64,000 bases of DNA, from positions 10,956-74,955 of the forward strand of contig USHV01000011.1 in the NCBI GenBank assembly GCA_900554695.1, given 5' to 3'. A program made the position numbers and the translations under genes. The notes below the pieces were generated by a model. That model did no database searches. It saw nothing but the letters and a program-made list of their open reading frames with translations, and was not told where the DNA came from. Positions within the stretch are counted from its first letter, which is position 1; the number at the start of each line of letters is the position of its first letter. The stretch is from an uncultured Prevotella sp. Its GTDB lineage: Bacteria; Bacteroidota; Bacteroidia; Bacteroidales; Bacteroidaceae. Positions 25,260-34,594 of this stretch are shown in pieces.

Positions 25260-26561
25260 TTAATCCATCTTCCATTTTGCGAACCAACGCTCGTTGAACA
25301 GAATACCTATGTTTATACGGAATGAGTTTTCCGTGATGAACATCTTTGAGTCCTGATGTACCCACTGAGCAGAGATATTCAGTATAGAGCGGTTGTTTAT
25401 CTTATTTATAATAGGTATTCCGAATCCGGCACTTACGCTATATTCCTTCGGACCGTCATATCCGTTTATTTTCACATAAGGCGTGGCATAAGAAGCACCT
25501 ATTCTGTATTTCACACGTTTGAAGAAGTTTCGGCTGTTCTCATCAGGGCAAACCTCGCCGCCGACTGTGAACTTATGTCTGTCGTTGAACATATTGTCAG
25601 ACAGTACATATTGCGGAGTATTGTTGACAACTGTATAAACAGGATATTTGCACTCAGACCATTTCTGGAGTGTATAGTCAACTCCTACCTTCACCTTACC
25701 GTCATGATTCCACATCAATCCGGCTCCGTACATCGTAGGAATCTCCAATCCGTTCTTCACGGAATAGTTTGTTGTGTCAGCCACATAAGTCTGCGAGTTT
25801 GTCGATAGAACAATACATTTAGGATCGGCATTCAGCTTGTGACCGAAGCTATACACAAGACCTAATGTCACTTGATCCTTTTTCGTTATCTTTGCTGTAT
25901 ATTGCAGACCGAGATCCAGCTTGTAACTGTTGACCGATGCAGAATAATACTTAGACAGTGTATTAATGTATGAGTCTGAATAACTGTTTGACACCGAACG
26001 GCTATAGTTTCCCCACAAATAAGAGATATTGGCTCCGAGCGAGAAACCTTTGAACGGTTCCCAACCCATACCTAAATATACCTGATGCAAACCGCCGCTT
26101 CCGGAATAAGTGTTTACATAAGACAAGTCATCCTCACCTGAGACTTCTTCAAGAGTTCTGTTGCTTGAATAGCTGTATCCTATGTTTGAAAACGGCAGAA
26201 GACCAAAGCTCACTCCCAGATGGCGTGCGAGTCTGAAGCCGGCTAATATATACTCGAAACTTGCGTTGTTCACGTTCTTTCTGACTCCGTTCTCCGCAAA
26301 ATTAGTTATCTGTCCGGATATACCTGCATCGAAAATAAAGCTGAGAGAGTCTATTGATGAGTATGACGCCGGGTTCATAACATTCAGCTGATTGTGCTCA
26401 CGGAAGCCCAGTCCAAGGCCGTTCATTCCACGAGAGAAGCCTCCGGCCGGTTCACTTAAAATACCCAATCCGTATTGACTGTATGGCGAATTAGTACCGC
26501 TTTGAGCAAATGACGCCAAGGATACGAGTCCCATTAGCGAAGCGATAAAGATTTTTTTCAT
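25260..26561 (-). CDS. Outer-membrane beta-barrel protein of the LptC-linked Bacteroidales cluster
   Basis: A 433-residue secreted protein with signal peptide MKKIFIASLMGLVSLASFAQ and a mature part starting SGTNSPYSQYGLGILSEPAGGFSRGMNGLGLGFREHNQLNVMNPASYSSIDSLSFIFDAGISGQ. It continues as alternating aromatic strands and ends in a Phe/Trp-rich strand, so it should form a beta barrel (FadL/OmpP1-like lineage). Role unknown. ATG at 26561 gives the signal peptide. In relatives a type III pantothenate kinase gene (coaX) usually heads this cluster; it is not at this place here. Confidence 0.8.
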   Translation of the reverse strand: MKKIFIASLMGLVSLASFAQSGTNSPYSQYGLGILSEPAGGFSRGMNGLGLGFREHNQLNVMNPASYSSIDSLSFIFDAGISGQITNFAENGVRKNVNNASFEYILAGFRLARHLGVSFGLLPFSNIGYSYSSNRTLEEVSGEDDLSYVNTYSGSGGLHQVYLGMGWEPFKGFSLGANISYLWGNYSRSVSNSYSDSYINTLSKYYSASVNSYKLDLGLQYTAKITKKDQVTLGLVYSFGHKLNADPKCIVLSTNSQTYVADTTNYSVKNGLEIPTMYGAGLMWNHDGKVKVGVDYTLQKWSECKYPVYTVVNNTPQYVLSDNMFNDRHKFTVGGEVCPDENSRNFFKRVKYRIGASYATPYVKINGYDGPKEYSVSAGFGIPIINKINNRSILNISAQWVHQDSKMFITENSFRINIGILFNERWFAKWKMD

Positions 26562-26645
26562 TTTATATTTCAGCTTTTGTAATAATTTTAACCGGAAATA
26601 TGCTGTCGTGAGCCGGTTCTCCCCTATTCGACAAACAATTGGTTG

Positions 26646-26653
26646 CAAAATTA
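26646..26653 (-). promoter_or_regulatory. Possible -7 element for the outer-membrane protein / lptC cluster
   Basis: TAATTTTG on the minus strand at 26653-26646 fits TAnnTTTG and lies about 85 bp upstream of the start at 26561. A TTG at the right distance is not seen, so this is a partial match. Confidence 0.4.
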
Positions 26654-26710
26654 TTGAAAAAATTCGAAATAAACTCACGATAAGTGGGAAATATAAGTTA
26701 TTTTTGCATC

Positions 26711-27916
26711 GTGAAACGTTTTATATCTCTTTTAAGATGTCTTTCGCTGATTATTTGTCTTTTATGCACAATTGACTTGTCAGCGCAAAATGCTGTGGAG
26801 CCCAGTCTGAATCTGGATTCCGTGGAAATAAGTCTGCTGACATGCAGACCCAGACAAAACGTATATAGCCTTTACGGACACACTGCCATACGTGTACAGG
26901 ACAAGCAGAACCAGCTCGATGTGGCAGTGAATTATGGTATGTTCTCGTTTGAAAAGCCGTTTTTCATTCTGCGTTTTGTCTTCGGACTGACAGATTACTC
27001 AATGGACATCGAGGACTTTGAGACGTTCCGGATACATTATGCCACAAGCGGAACAGGCGTAAGACAACAGACTCTCAATCTGACAAACGACGAGAAAAGA
27101 GCCATCATAGCCGCAATAGAGAAGAACTATGAACCGCAGAACCGCATATACAGATACAATTATTTCTATGATAACTGTACAACAAGAGCGCGTGACATTC
27201 TGTTGAATCACATAAACGGCACGATAAGATACCAGTCAAGGAATAAGAACAACGAATCATACCGCGAAATGATACATGCCTACAACGAGCAATATCGCTG
27301 GGCAAGATTCGGGAATGACCTTCTGCTTGGTATAAAATCAGATTTTCCGACGGACCACACACAGCAGCAGTTCTTGCCGGACAACTTGAGAAAAGACTTT
27401 GACAACGCCGTAATAATAGACAACAACGGCAACAAAAGACCTTTGGTGAAAGACAGCACATGGGTTATCCAGCCGGGCATACAGGCAGAATGGAAGGGTT
27501 TTCCACTGTCACCGACAACGTGTGCCATAATATTTTTCATCATAATAACGGCCGTGTCTGTTTATGAAAGATGCAAAAACATGATGTTCTGGGGCGTAGA
27601 TGTATTTCTGATGTCAGCAACAGGAATATGCGGTCTGATACTCTTCGCAATGCTGTTCTCACAGCATCCGACAGTAAAAGTGAACTTACAGATATTGCTG
27701 CTGAATCCATTATGTCTGGTATTTCTTTACCAGTCAGTGAAGTCACTGCGCAAGCACGCCATACATAAATGGCTGTTGGTGTGGATGATTCTCATCGTAT
27801 TGTTCCTTTTCGGAGGCTTTTTCCAGAGCTATGCGGAGGGAATGACAATTGTGGCATTATCTTTGCTTATAAGATATATATTAAAATTTGACCAAATAGT
27901 GCGAGCTAAAAGATGA
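26711..27916 (+). CDS. DUF4105 membrane protein, probable lipoprotein N-acyltransferase (Lnb-like)
   Basis: About 401 residues from GTG at 26711, beginning with signal/anchor FISLLRCLSLIICLLCTIDLSAQ. The DUF4105 domain (about 35-260) contains the conserved LYGHTAIRV (His), NYGMFSF and YNYFYDNCTTRARDIL (Cys). Four or more membrane helices follow. DUF4105 proteins of Bacteroides have been assigned by experiment as lipoprotein N-acyltransferases that use a Cys nucleophile. The GTG start was preferred to GTG at 26684, because the TATTTTTG -7-like box lies between. Overlaps the next gene by 4 bp (ATGA), so the two are coupled. Confidence 0.8.
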   Translation: MKRFISLLRCLSLIICLLCTIDLSAQNAVEPSLNLDSVEISLLTCRPRQNVYSLYGHTAIRVQDKQNQLDVAVNYGMFSFEKPFFILRFVFGLTDYSMDIEDFETFRIHYATSGTGVRQQTLNLTNDEKRAIIAAIEKNYEPQNRIYRYNYFYDNCTTRARDILLNHINGTIRYQSRNKNNESYREMIHAYNEQYRWARFGNDLLLGIKSDFPTDHTQQQFLPDNLRKDFDNAVIIDNNGNKRPLVKDSTWVIQPGIQAEWKGFPLSPTTCAIIFFIIITAVSVYERCKNMMFWGVDVFLMSATGICGLILFAMLFSQHPTVKVNLQILLLNPLCLVFLYQSVKSLRKHAIHKWLLVWMILIVLFLFGGFFQSYAEGMTIVALSLLIRYILKFDQIVRAKR

Positions 27917-29268
27917 ACAGATATTTATCGGCAATAATTATACTCGCGGCTCTTACAAGCAACACCGAGCTGCAGGCACAATCGCTAAAACCAGCCCCAA
28001 GGTTGGTTGTAAATATCATTATAGACCAGCTGCGCACTGACTACATAGAACATTTCTCGCCACTTTACACTCCGGACGGGTTCAAGAAACTGCTCAACCA
28101 AGGCTGTGTATATGAGGCTGCGAGATATACATTCTCGCCGGTTGACCGTGCATCGGCCATCGCATCCATAAATACGGGTACGACACCTCAATATAATAAT
28201 ATTGTAGGAACGCAGTGGCTCGACAGAGCGACACTGCGTCCTGTATATTGCACAGATGACGACAAATACGGCAGTTCACCGCAGAAGCTCGCCACATCAA
28301 CTATAAGTGACGAGCTGAAAGTGGCTACACGTGGCAGCGCACTCGTATATAGCGTCGCGCTGGACAAGGATGCTGCCATTCTGTCTGCCGGCCACGCAGC
28401 CGACGGTGCCATCTGGATAGACGAGAAAAGTGGCCGTTGGACCACATCGACATACTATTCCGAGGCCTCTCAGAATCTTATAAAAGCATATAACAGCACA
28501 AGCAAATACGCTGCCGACAACGAAGCTGTCGCCGACTTATCACTGTCGTGCGTTAAGGATATGGCAATGGGCCGCGACGACATCACCGACATGTTGTCTG
28601 TCGTTTTGTCCGCAAAAGGCAAGGACGAAGCCAACTGGCAGACAGATATGGAGATACTCTATCTGAAGCTGGACAAGACCATTGCCACACTCGTAAGAAA
28701 AATAGAGGATACCGTAGGCAGCGACAAGGTGCTCTTCATGCTTACAAGCACCGGTTACACAGACAACGAACCGGTGGACTACGAGAAATACCGCATACCC
28801 ACAGGCACATTCTACATCAACCGTACGGCAAACCTGCTGAACATGTATCTTGGCGCAATATACGGCCAGGCACAGTATGTAGAAACGTGCTATCACAATC
28901 AGATATACATCAACCGCAAGCTTCTCGAGCAGCGCCACATAAGCTTTGCCGACATCGTATCGCGCTCGAAAGAGCTGCTCACACAGGCGGCAGGCGTACG
29001 CAATGTGACCACCAGTCCGTACAATCCGGCTGTCAGCGGCGATCTGCTTATAGAAGTTGCTCCGGGATGGCATCTGCTCAACGAAGACAATCAGGAGAAA
29101 TACATCTCAAGGGCTGCCTTTGTGCCGTTTCCTATTATTCTGTATGGCGCAGGCATAAAGGCTGAACACGTTTCCACTCCGGCCACAGTTGACCGGATAG
29201 CCCCGACAATAGCAAAAGCCATACGAATAAGAGCTCCCAACGCATGCTCGGCAGCGCCGCTGCAATAA
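27913..29268 (+). CDS. Alkaline-phosphatase-superfamily protein lacking active-site residues
   Basis: A 451-residue secreted protein with signal peptide MNRYLSAIIILAALTSNTELQAQ and the alkaline-phosphatase fold (LVVNIIIDQLRTDYIEHFSP; ASAIASINTGTTPQYNNIVGTQW; HAADGAIWIDEKSGRWTTSTYY; VLFMLTSTGYTDN). By eye alignment with PafA-type enzymes the nucleophile Thr position holds Arg in DRASA, the Dx3H metal ligands between about 230 and 250 are absent, and the TADHG motif reads TSTGY. Only the first Asp (IIIDQL) remains. It is therefore probably a pseudoenzyme. It overlaps the Lnb-like gene by 4 bp and precedes secA. Confidence 0.75.
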   Translation: MNRYLSAIIILAALTSNTELQAQSLKPAPRLVVNIIIDQLRTDYIEHFSPLYTPDGFKKLLNQGCVYEAARYTFSPVDRASAIASINTGTTPQYNNIVGTQWLDRATLRPVYCTDDDKYGSSPQKLATSTISDELKVATRGSALVYSVALDKDAAILSAGHAADGAIWIDEKSGRWTTSTYYSEASQNLIKAYNSTSKYAADNEAVADLSLSCVKDMAMGRDDITDMLSVVLSAKGKDEANWQTDMEILYLKLDKTIATLVRKIEDTVGSDKVLFMLTSTGYTDNEPVDYEKYRIPTGTFYINRTANLLNMYLGAIYGQAQYVETCYHNQIYINRKLLEQRHISFADIVSRSKELLTQAAGVRNVTTSPYNPAVSGDLLIEVAPGWHLLNEDNQEKYISRAAFVPFPIILYGAGIKAEHVSTPATVDRIAPTIAKAIRIRAPNACSAAPLQ

Positions 29269-29388
29269 TGTGTCCGATACACGACGCACAGCACTACGCG
29301 ACACTCCTGTCGCGCTCTCAAACCATGCCGTGTATCATCATTCCATATCATCTTAATAAAAAATCGAATAAATAAAAACAACAACATA

Positions 29389-32300
29389 ATGAATCTCAAC
29401 AAATTTTTACAGTCGCTGTTCGGTAACAAATCAACCAGGGACATGAAACTCATACAGCCGCTCGTAGAAAGCGTCAAGGCTGCATATCCGGAGATAAAGA
29501 AACTGAGTAACGACGAACTGCGAGCACGTACAAAGGAAATACAGGCATACGTGCAGAACTCCGCAAAGGAGCAGAAAGACAAGATTGCCGCACTGAAGGC
29601 GAAAATTGAAGACACACCTATCGATGAACGCGAATCCATCTTCAACGAAATAGACAAGCTGGAGAAGGAAGTTCTCGATGTATATGAGAAAGCACTGAAC
29701 GAGGTAATGCCAGTGGCATTCAGCATCGTGAAGGATACAGCACGCCGTTTTGCTGAAAACGAAGAAGTGGTTGTGACCGCAACCGACTTCGACCGCGAAC
29801 TGGCTGCCGACCCGAAAAAGGACTTCATAACAATAGAAGGCGACAAGGCAATATATCATAACCACTGGACTGCCGGCGGAAACGACACGAAATGGGAAAT
29901 GGTACACTACGATGTACAACTCTTCGGAGGTATCGCACTCCACCAAGGTAAGATTGCCGAGATGGCAACCGGTGAAGGTAAGACACTCGTCGCTACCCTT
30001 CCGGTATTCCTCAACGCCCTTACCGGAAACGGCGTACACGTAGTCACTGTGAACGATTACCTCGCCAAGCGTGACTCCGAATGGATGGGACCGCTCTATA
30101 TGTTCAACGGTCTGTCTGTAGATTGCATCGACAAGCATCGTCCTAACTCACCAGAGCGCCGCAAGGCTTACGAGGCCGACATCACGTTCGGTACGAACAA
30201 CGAGTTCGGTTTCGACTATCTGCGCGACAACATGGCCATTTCGCCTGCCGACCTCGTACAGCGCAAGCACAACTACGCCATAGTCGATGAGGTCGACTCT
30301 GTGCTCATCGATGATGCACGTACACCTCTTATTATATCAGGTCCGGTGCCAAAGGGCGACGACCAGATGTTCGAGGAGTATCAGCCACTGGTAGAACGTC
30401 TTGTAGACGTACAGCGCAAGCTCGCCACACAGTTCCTTGCCGAGGCTAAACAGAAAATCAGCGAAGGTCAGGCTAAGAACGACCCGAAGCTGCTCGACGA
30501 AGGTTTCACGGCACTCTACCGCTCACACAAGGCTCTGCCTAAGAACAAGCCTCTCATCAAATATCTTTCAGAGGAAGGCATTAAATCAGGCATGCTCAAG
30601 AAGGAAGAGTACTATATGGAGAACAACAACCGCCGCATGCCTGAAGCAGTAGAGCCGCTCTATTTCGTTGTTGATGAGAAACTGAACAGCTGCGACCTCA
30701 CAGATAAGGGTACTGAATGGCTCGCAAAACAGGTGAACGATAAGGACCTGTTCGTCCTCCCTGACATCACCTCACAGCTCTCTGCACTCGAAAACGAAAA
30801 AGACCTCAGCGAACAGGACCGTCTCGACAAGAAAGACGACCTGCTCAACCACTACGCCGTACAGAGCGAACGCGTGCACACACTGCAGCAGTTGCTCAAG
30901 GCATACTGTATGTTCAACAAGGATGACGAGTATGTTGTCATCAACGGCGAGGTGAAGATTGTCGATGAACAGACAGGACGTATCATGGAAGGACGCCGCT
31001 GGAGCGACGGACTCCACCAGGCCGTAGAGGCAAAGGAGCACGTGAAAGTGGAGGCTGCCACACAGACTTTCGCCACCATCACACTCCAGAACTACTTCCG
31101 TATGTATCACAAACTGGCAGGTATGACCGGTACGGCATCTACAGAGGCCGGCGAGTTCTGGGACATCTACAAGCTGGATGTAGTAGAGATACCTACCAAC
31201 AAACCCGTAATACGTAAAGACCTTGACGACCGCGTATATAAGACAGCGCGAGAGAAGTATGCCGCAGTAATCGAAGAAATCGTCGAAATGCGCAACAGCG
31301 GACGTCCTACACTTGTCGGTACGACATCTGTCGAGATATCAGAACTTCTGTCGAAGATGCTTACCATGCGCAAGATACCACACCAGGTGCTCAACGCCAA
31401 GCTCCATCAGAAGGAAGCCGAAATCGTTGCACTGGCAGGCCGCAGCACAATGGGAACAGTAGAGATTACCAACGAGCAGGGCAACAAACACACCGAACAG
31501 CGTCTGCTCGGTGCCGTAACCATCGCCACCAACATGGCCGGACGTGGTACCGATATCAAGCTGACACCGGAGGTCAAGGCTGCCGGAGGACTCGCAATCA
31601 TCGGTACCGAGCGTCACGAGAGCCGTCGTGTAGACCGTCAGCTGCGTGGTCGTGCCGGACGTCAGGGCGACCCGGGAAGCTCTGTATTCTACGTTTCGCT
31701 TGAGGATAAGCTCATGCGTCTGTTCGCAGCCGAGCGCATCGCCAACGTGATGGACCGTCTCGGACTGAAAGAGGGCGAGCGTATTGAGAGCCCGCTGGTA
31801 TCGAAGAGTATCGAGCGCGCACAGAAGAAGGTTGAGGAAAACCACTTCGGAATACGTAAACACCTGCTCGAGTATGATGACGTGATGAACAAGCAGCGTA
31901 CCGTAATCTACGAGAAGCGCCGCCACGCACTCATGGGTGAGCGCATCGGAATGGACATCACCAACGTCATTTGGGACCGCGTGGTGAACATCATCGAGAC
32001 CAACGACTACGATGGATGCCGCGAGGAGTTCCTCAAGGTGCTCGCAATGGAGTGTCCGTTCACCGAAGAGGAGTTTGCCAACGCTAAGCGTCCTGACCTC
32101 GAGGAACGCGCCTTCCAGGATGCAATGGCTGCATTCAAGCGCAAGACCGACCGCATACAGAGCGTCGCATGGCCTACTATCAAGGAGGTTGAGGAGACTC
32201 AGGGCGAGATATACGAGCGCATCATGGTGCCTATAACCGACGGCAAACGCGTTTACAACATTCCGTGTAACCTCAAGGAGGCTTACCGCACCGAGGCCAA

Positions 32301-32763
32301 GGATGTTGTAAAGCAGTTTGAGAAAGCCATCATGCTCCACATAATCGATGACTGCTGGAAGGAGAACCTGCGCCAGCTCGACGACCTGCGTCACAGCGTT
32401 CAGAACGCATCTTACGAGCAGAAAGACCCGCTGCTCATCTTCAAGCTCGAGAGTGCTAAGCTGTTCGATTCTATGGTGAACGATATGAACAATCGTATAT
32501 GCAGCATACTCACACGCGGACAGATACCTGAAATACAGCGTGTACAGGAGGCTGCGCCGGAGCAGCACTCACAGCGCTACACCGAGCAGAAGGACGATCT
32601 GACAGACAAGGCACAGCAGGCTGCCGCAAGCCAGGACACACGCGACCAGGCACAGCAGCGCCACACTCCTTACGTAAAGGATAAACTGCCGGGACGCAAC
32701 GATCCATGTCCCTGCGGAAGCGGAAAGAAATTCAAGAACTGTCACGGACGCGGACTTGTATAA
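29389..32763 (+). CDS. secA: Preprotein translocase ATPase SecA
   Basis: A 1,124-residue SecA motor, longer than the 900-residue enterobacterial form as usual in Bacteroidota because of extra segments in the first nucleotide-binding domain. Visible: GKIAEMATGEGKTLVATLPVFLNAL (Walker A), DEVDSVLIDDARTPLIISGP (Walker B), GMTGTASTEAGEFW, TNMAGRGTDIKL and GGLAIIGTERHESRRVDRQLRGRAGRQGDPGSSVFYVS, then the C-terminal SEC-C zinc motif PGRNDPCPCGSGKKFKNCHG. It drives proteins through SecYEG. Preceded by a 120-bp gap without an obvious promoter and followed by a terminator. Confidence 0.97.
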   Translation: MNLNKFLQSLFGNKSTRDMKLIQPLVESVKAAYPEIKKLSNDELRARTKEIQAYVQNSAKEQKDKIAALKAKIEDTPIDERESIFNEIDKLEKEVLDVYEKALNEVMPVAFSIVKDTARRFAENEEVVVTATDFDRELAADPKKDFITIEGDKAIYHNHWTAGGNDTKWEMVHYDVQLFGGIALHQGKIAEMATGEGKTLVATLPVFLNALTGNGVHVVTVNDYLAKRDSEWMGPLYMFNGLSVDCIDKHRPNSPERRKAYEADITFGTNNEFGFDYLRDNMAISPADLVQRKHNYAIVDEVDSVLIDDARTPLIISGPVPKGDDQMFEEYQPLVERLVDVQRKLATQFLAEAKQKISEGQAKNDPKLLDEGFTALYRSHKALPKNKPLIKYLSEEGIKSGMLKKEEYYMENNNRRMPEAVEPLYFVVDEKLNSCDLTDKGTEWLAKQVNDKDLFVLPDITSQLSALENEKDLSEQDRLDKKDDLLNHYAVQSERVHTLQQLLKAYCMFNKDDEYVVINGEVKIVDEQTGRIMEGRRWSDGLHQAVEAKEHVKVEAATQTFATITLQNYFRMYHKLAGMTGTASTEAGEFWDIYKLDVVEIPTNKPVIRKDLDDRVYKTAREKYAAVIEEIVEMRNSGRPTLVGTTSVEISELLSKMLTMRKIPHQVLNAKLHQKEAEIVALAGRSTMGTVEITNEQGNKHTEQRLLGAVTIATNMAGRGTDIKLTPEVKAAGGLAIIGTERHESRRVDRQLRGRAGRQGDPGSSVFYVSLEDKLMRLFAAERIANVMDRLGLKEGERIESPLVSKSIERAQKKVEENHFGIRKHLLEYDDVMNKQRTVIYEKRRHALMGERIGMDITNVIWDRVVNIIETNDYDGCREEFLKVLAMECPFTEEEFANAKRPDLEERAFQDAMAAFKRKTDRIQSVAWPTIKEVEETQGEIYERIMVPITDGKRVYNIPCNLKEAYRTEAKDVVKQFEKAIMLHIIDDCWKENLRQLDDLRHSVQNASYEQKDPLLIFKLESAKLFDSMVNDMNNRICSILTRGQIPEIQRVQEAAPEQHSQRYTEQKDDLTDKAQQAAASQDTRDQAQQRHTPYVKDKLPGRNDPCPCGSGKKFKNCHGRGLV

Positions 32764-32809
32764 AAACAAGCGCAGACCACTCTGCCACGCATAGTGACAC
32801 ATGACCATA

Positions 32810-32841
32810 AAAACGGAACGGCATATCTGTCGTTCCGTTTT
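32810..32841 (+). terminator. Terminator of secA
   Basis: An 11-bp perfect stem AAAACGGAACG (32810-32820) / CGTTCCGTTTT (32831-32841) followed by CTTTTTC, 47 bp after the stop. Confidence 0.85.
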
Positions 32842-33346
32842 CTTTTTCCTGCCGATGTGTCTCAGCTCCGGAAACTGTGCCAAAACACTTATCGTCATTA
32901 TTCCGCAGACATCTGCTTTATATTATAATTTTCTGCTAACCAGACATATTCTGTCCTCTTTCCGCAATCTCTTCCCACACGTTATCCCGACATATCACGC
33001 TAAGCCTTCGACAAGGATGGCAGACGGACTGTCCGACAACAGAGCTGACAACGTGGTGACCACATATTTGGGTCAAATAATAAGGAAAGCTACGCATACG
33101 TGCCTCCTGCCCCACACCATTCCACACATATTCTACGCCACCCGCCGCCCCATTTCGCATCTTGCATAAATATACAGAACTGTTTGAGGCGTTGCATATT
33201 TATACATCGTCAACTTCACGAGAATCGAATATTTTCGAGCAAACACTCTTCCGGTCGCAAATACGCGAGTTATGGAGACTTCAGTATAATGCATTCACTA
33301 TCAACACTTTACGCAGATTGCAAATCAATTCTGTTTTTTCGGCCGT
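32842..33346. other. Intergenic stretch upstream of array B, no gene
   Basis: About 500 bp without a credible gene. It contains CTGTTTGAGGCGTTGC at 33180-33195 (near-identical to 44050-44065 beside array C) and CGCAAATACGCG at 33256-33267 (identical near arrays A and D). A weak array-like unit may lie at about 33325-33346. Confidence 0.65.
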
Positions 33347-33456
33347 GCAAAAGAGCCTTTTTCGTGCTCTGATATAGGCTTTATCACACTCCGAAATGGC
33401 CCGTTTCGGGCATCAATATAGGCTTTTTCGCACCCTGATATGGTGCTTTTCGCAAC
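33347..33456. repeat. Array B: five tandem 22-bp units with internal dyad symmetry
   Basis: Units start at 33347, 33369, 33391, 33413 and 33435, with a degraded sixth at 33457-33478. Cores include GATATAGGCTTTATC, GAAATGGCCCGTTTC and GATATGGTGCTTTTC. The last unit differs from the array C unit at 43953-43974 at one base of 22. A single further unit lies at 33642-33663 (GATAAAGCCTTTTTC). Confidence 0.85.
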
Positions 33457-33740
33457 ACGAGCAGGCCGTCTCTACCTCACAATATACACCCTATAGCCCC
33501 ATAAAACCCTCTTCGCGGGCTTCCGTTCCGAGAAATTCCGTGACCGAAGAGACATTTTCCGCGTCTTCGTTTTTTCTATTTTGAAAATTTATTTTGTCAA
33601 AATCTTTTACTTCACGGAATGCATAAATATTCATTTTCCGGCCGATAAAGCCTTTTTCACAGGCATCGCACATAATACCGGACAGACACTCCGGAAAGCA
33701 AAAAAAGAAGCAACAGGACGATGTTAAGACCAAAATATAT

Positions 33741-33748
33741 TATCTTTG
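33741..33748 (+). promoter_or_regulatory. -7 element for the ABC ATPase gene
   Basis: TATCTTTG at 33741-33748 with a C immediately after, matching TAnnTTTG. No TTG at the right distance. The gene begins at 33854, leader about 100 nt. Confidence 0.5.
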
Positions 33749-33853
33749 CACGTATGTCCGCAACATAGTCTTGCCGCACGGCAGAGGTTACGGGCACAAT
33801 ACCGGCTACAGGCCGGATGATTCATAAATCTCATATTTCACGAAAACTGCGTA

Positions 33854-34594
33854 ATGGAAATAAGCATCAACAATCTGAAGAAGACCTTCGGCAAGACCAT
33901 TGCCGTCAACATAGACGAGTTCAAATCGGCCGGAAACGAGATAATAGGACTTGTGGGCAACAACGGAGCGGGCAAGACCACGCTCTTCCGCCTGCTGCTC
34001 GACCTTACAGACGCCGACGAGGGACGTGTGAACATGACATTCAACGTGTCCGAAGACGGCAATCCTGACGCAACGCTGTCGCTCTCGCCGTCTGAAAGCG
34101 AGGAGTGGAAAAGATATACGGGAGCATACATCGACGAGAGCTTCCTCATCGATTTTCTTACTCCGGAGGAGTATTTCGGATTCGTGGGACGCGTATGCGA
34201 CATGTCTAAAGAGCAGATAAGCCAACGTCTGGAATACTTCAGCCAGTTCATGGCCGGCGAGATTTTAGGGCAGAAAAAGTACATACGCGAGTTCTCGGCA
34301 GGCAACAAACAGAAGATAGGAATAATAGCGGCGATGTTCAACCGTCCGCAACTGCTCATTCTCGACGAACCGTTCAACTTTCTCGACCCGAGCAGTCAGA
34401 TGATGCTTAAAAGGCTCATCACCGACTACAACAGCGAGAACGGGGCTACGGTATTCATCTCAAGCCACAACCTGCAGAACACCACCGACATATCAACACG
34501 TGTCATTCTGCTCGAGCACGGAGCCATAATAAAGGACATGCAGAACAGCGACGGAAGCGCAGAGAAGGAGCTGGACGACTATTTCCGCATATAA
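33854..34594 (+). CDS. ABC transporter ATP-binding protein (orphan)
   Basis: A 246-residue ABC ATPase. Walker A GNNGAGKTTLFR, signature FSAGNKQKIGIIAAM, Walker B LLILDEPFNFLDP and switch His FISSHNLQNT are present. It resembles the gliding/antibiotic-type exporter ATPases (one ATPase with a separate permease). No permease lies next to it in this window, so its partner is elsewhere or it works with a different transporter. Its 3' end overlaps the converging comEC stop by 16 bp. Confidence 0.85.
   Translation: MEISINNLKKTFGKTIAVNIDEFKSAGNEIIGLVGNNGAGKTTLFRLLLDLTDADEGRVNMTFNVSEDGNPDATLSLSPSESEEWKRYTGAYIDESFLIDFLTPEEYFGFVGRVCDMSKEQISQRLEYFSQFMAGEILGQKKYIREFSAGNKQKIGIIAAMFNRPQLLILDEPFNFLDPSSQMMLKRLITDYNSENGATVFISSHNLQNTTDISTRVILLEHGAIIKDMQNSDGSAEKELDDYFRI

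Noticed and set aside
31339..32568. 409-residue minus-strand frame
   Set aside because: Antisense shadow of secA.
32801..33372. Two overlapping small plus-strand frames after secA
   Set aside because: They start in the secA terminator or cover shared flank motifs of array B, with no protein features.
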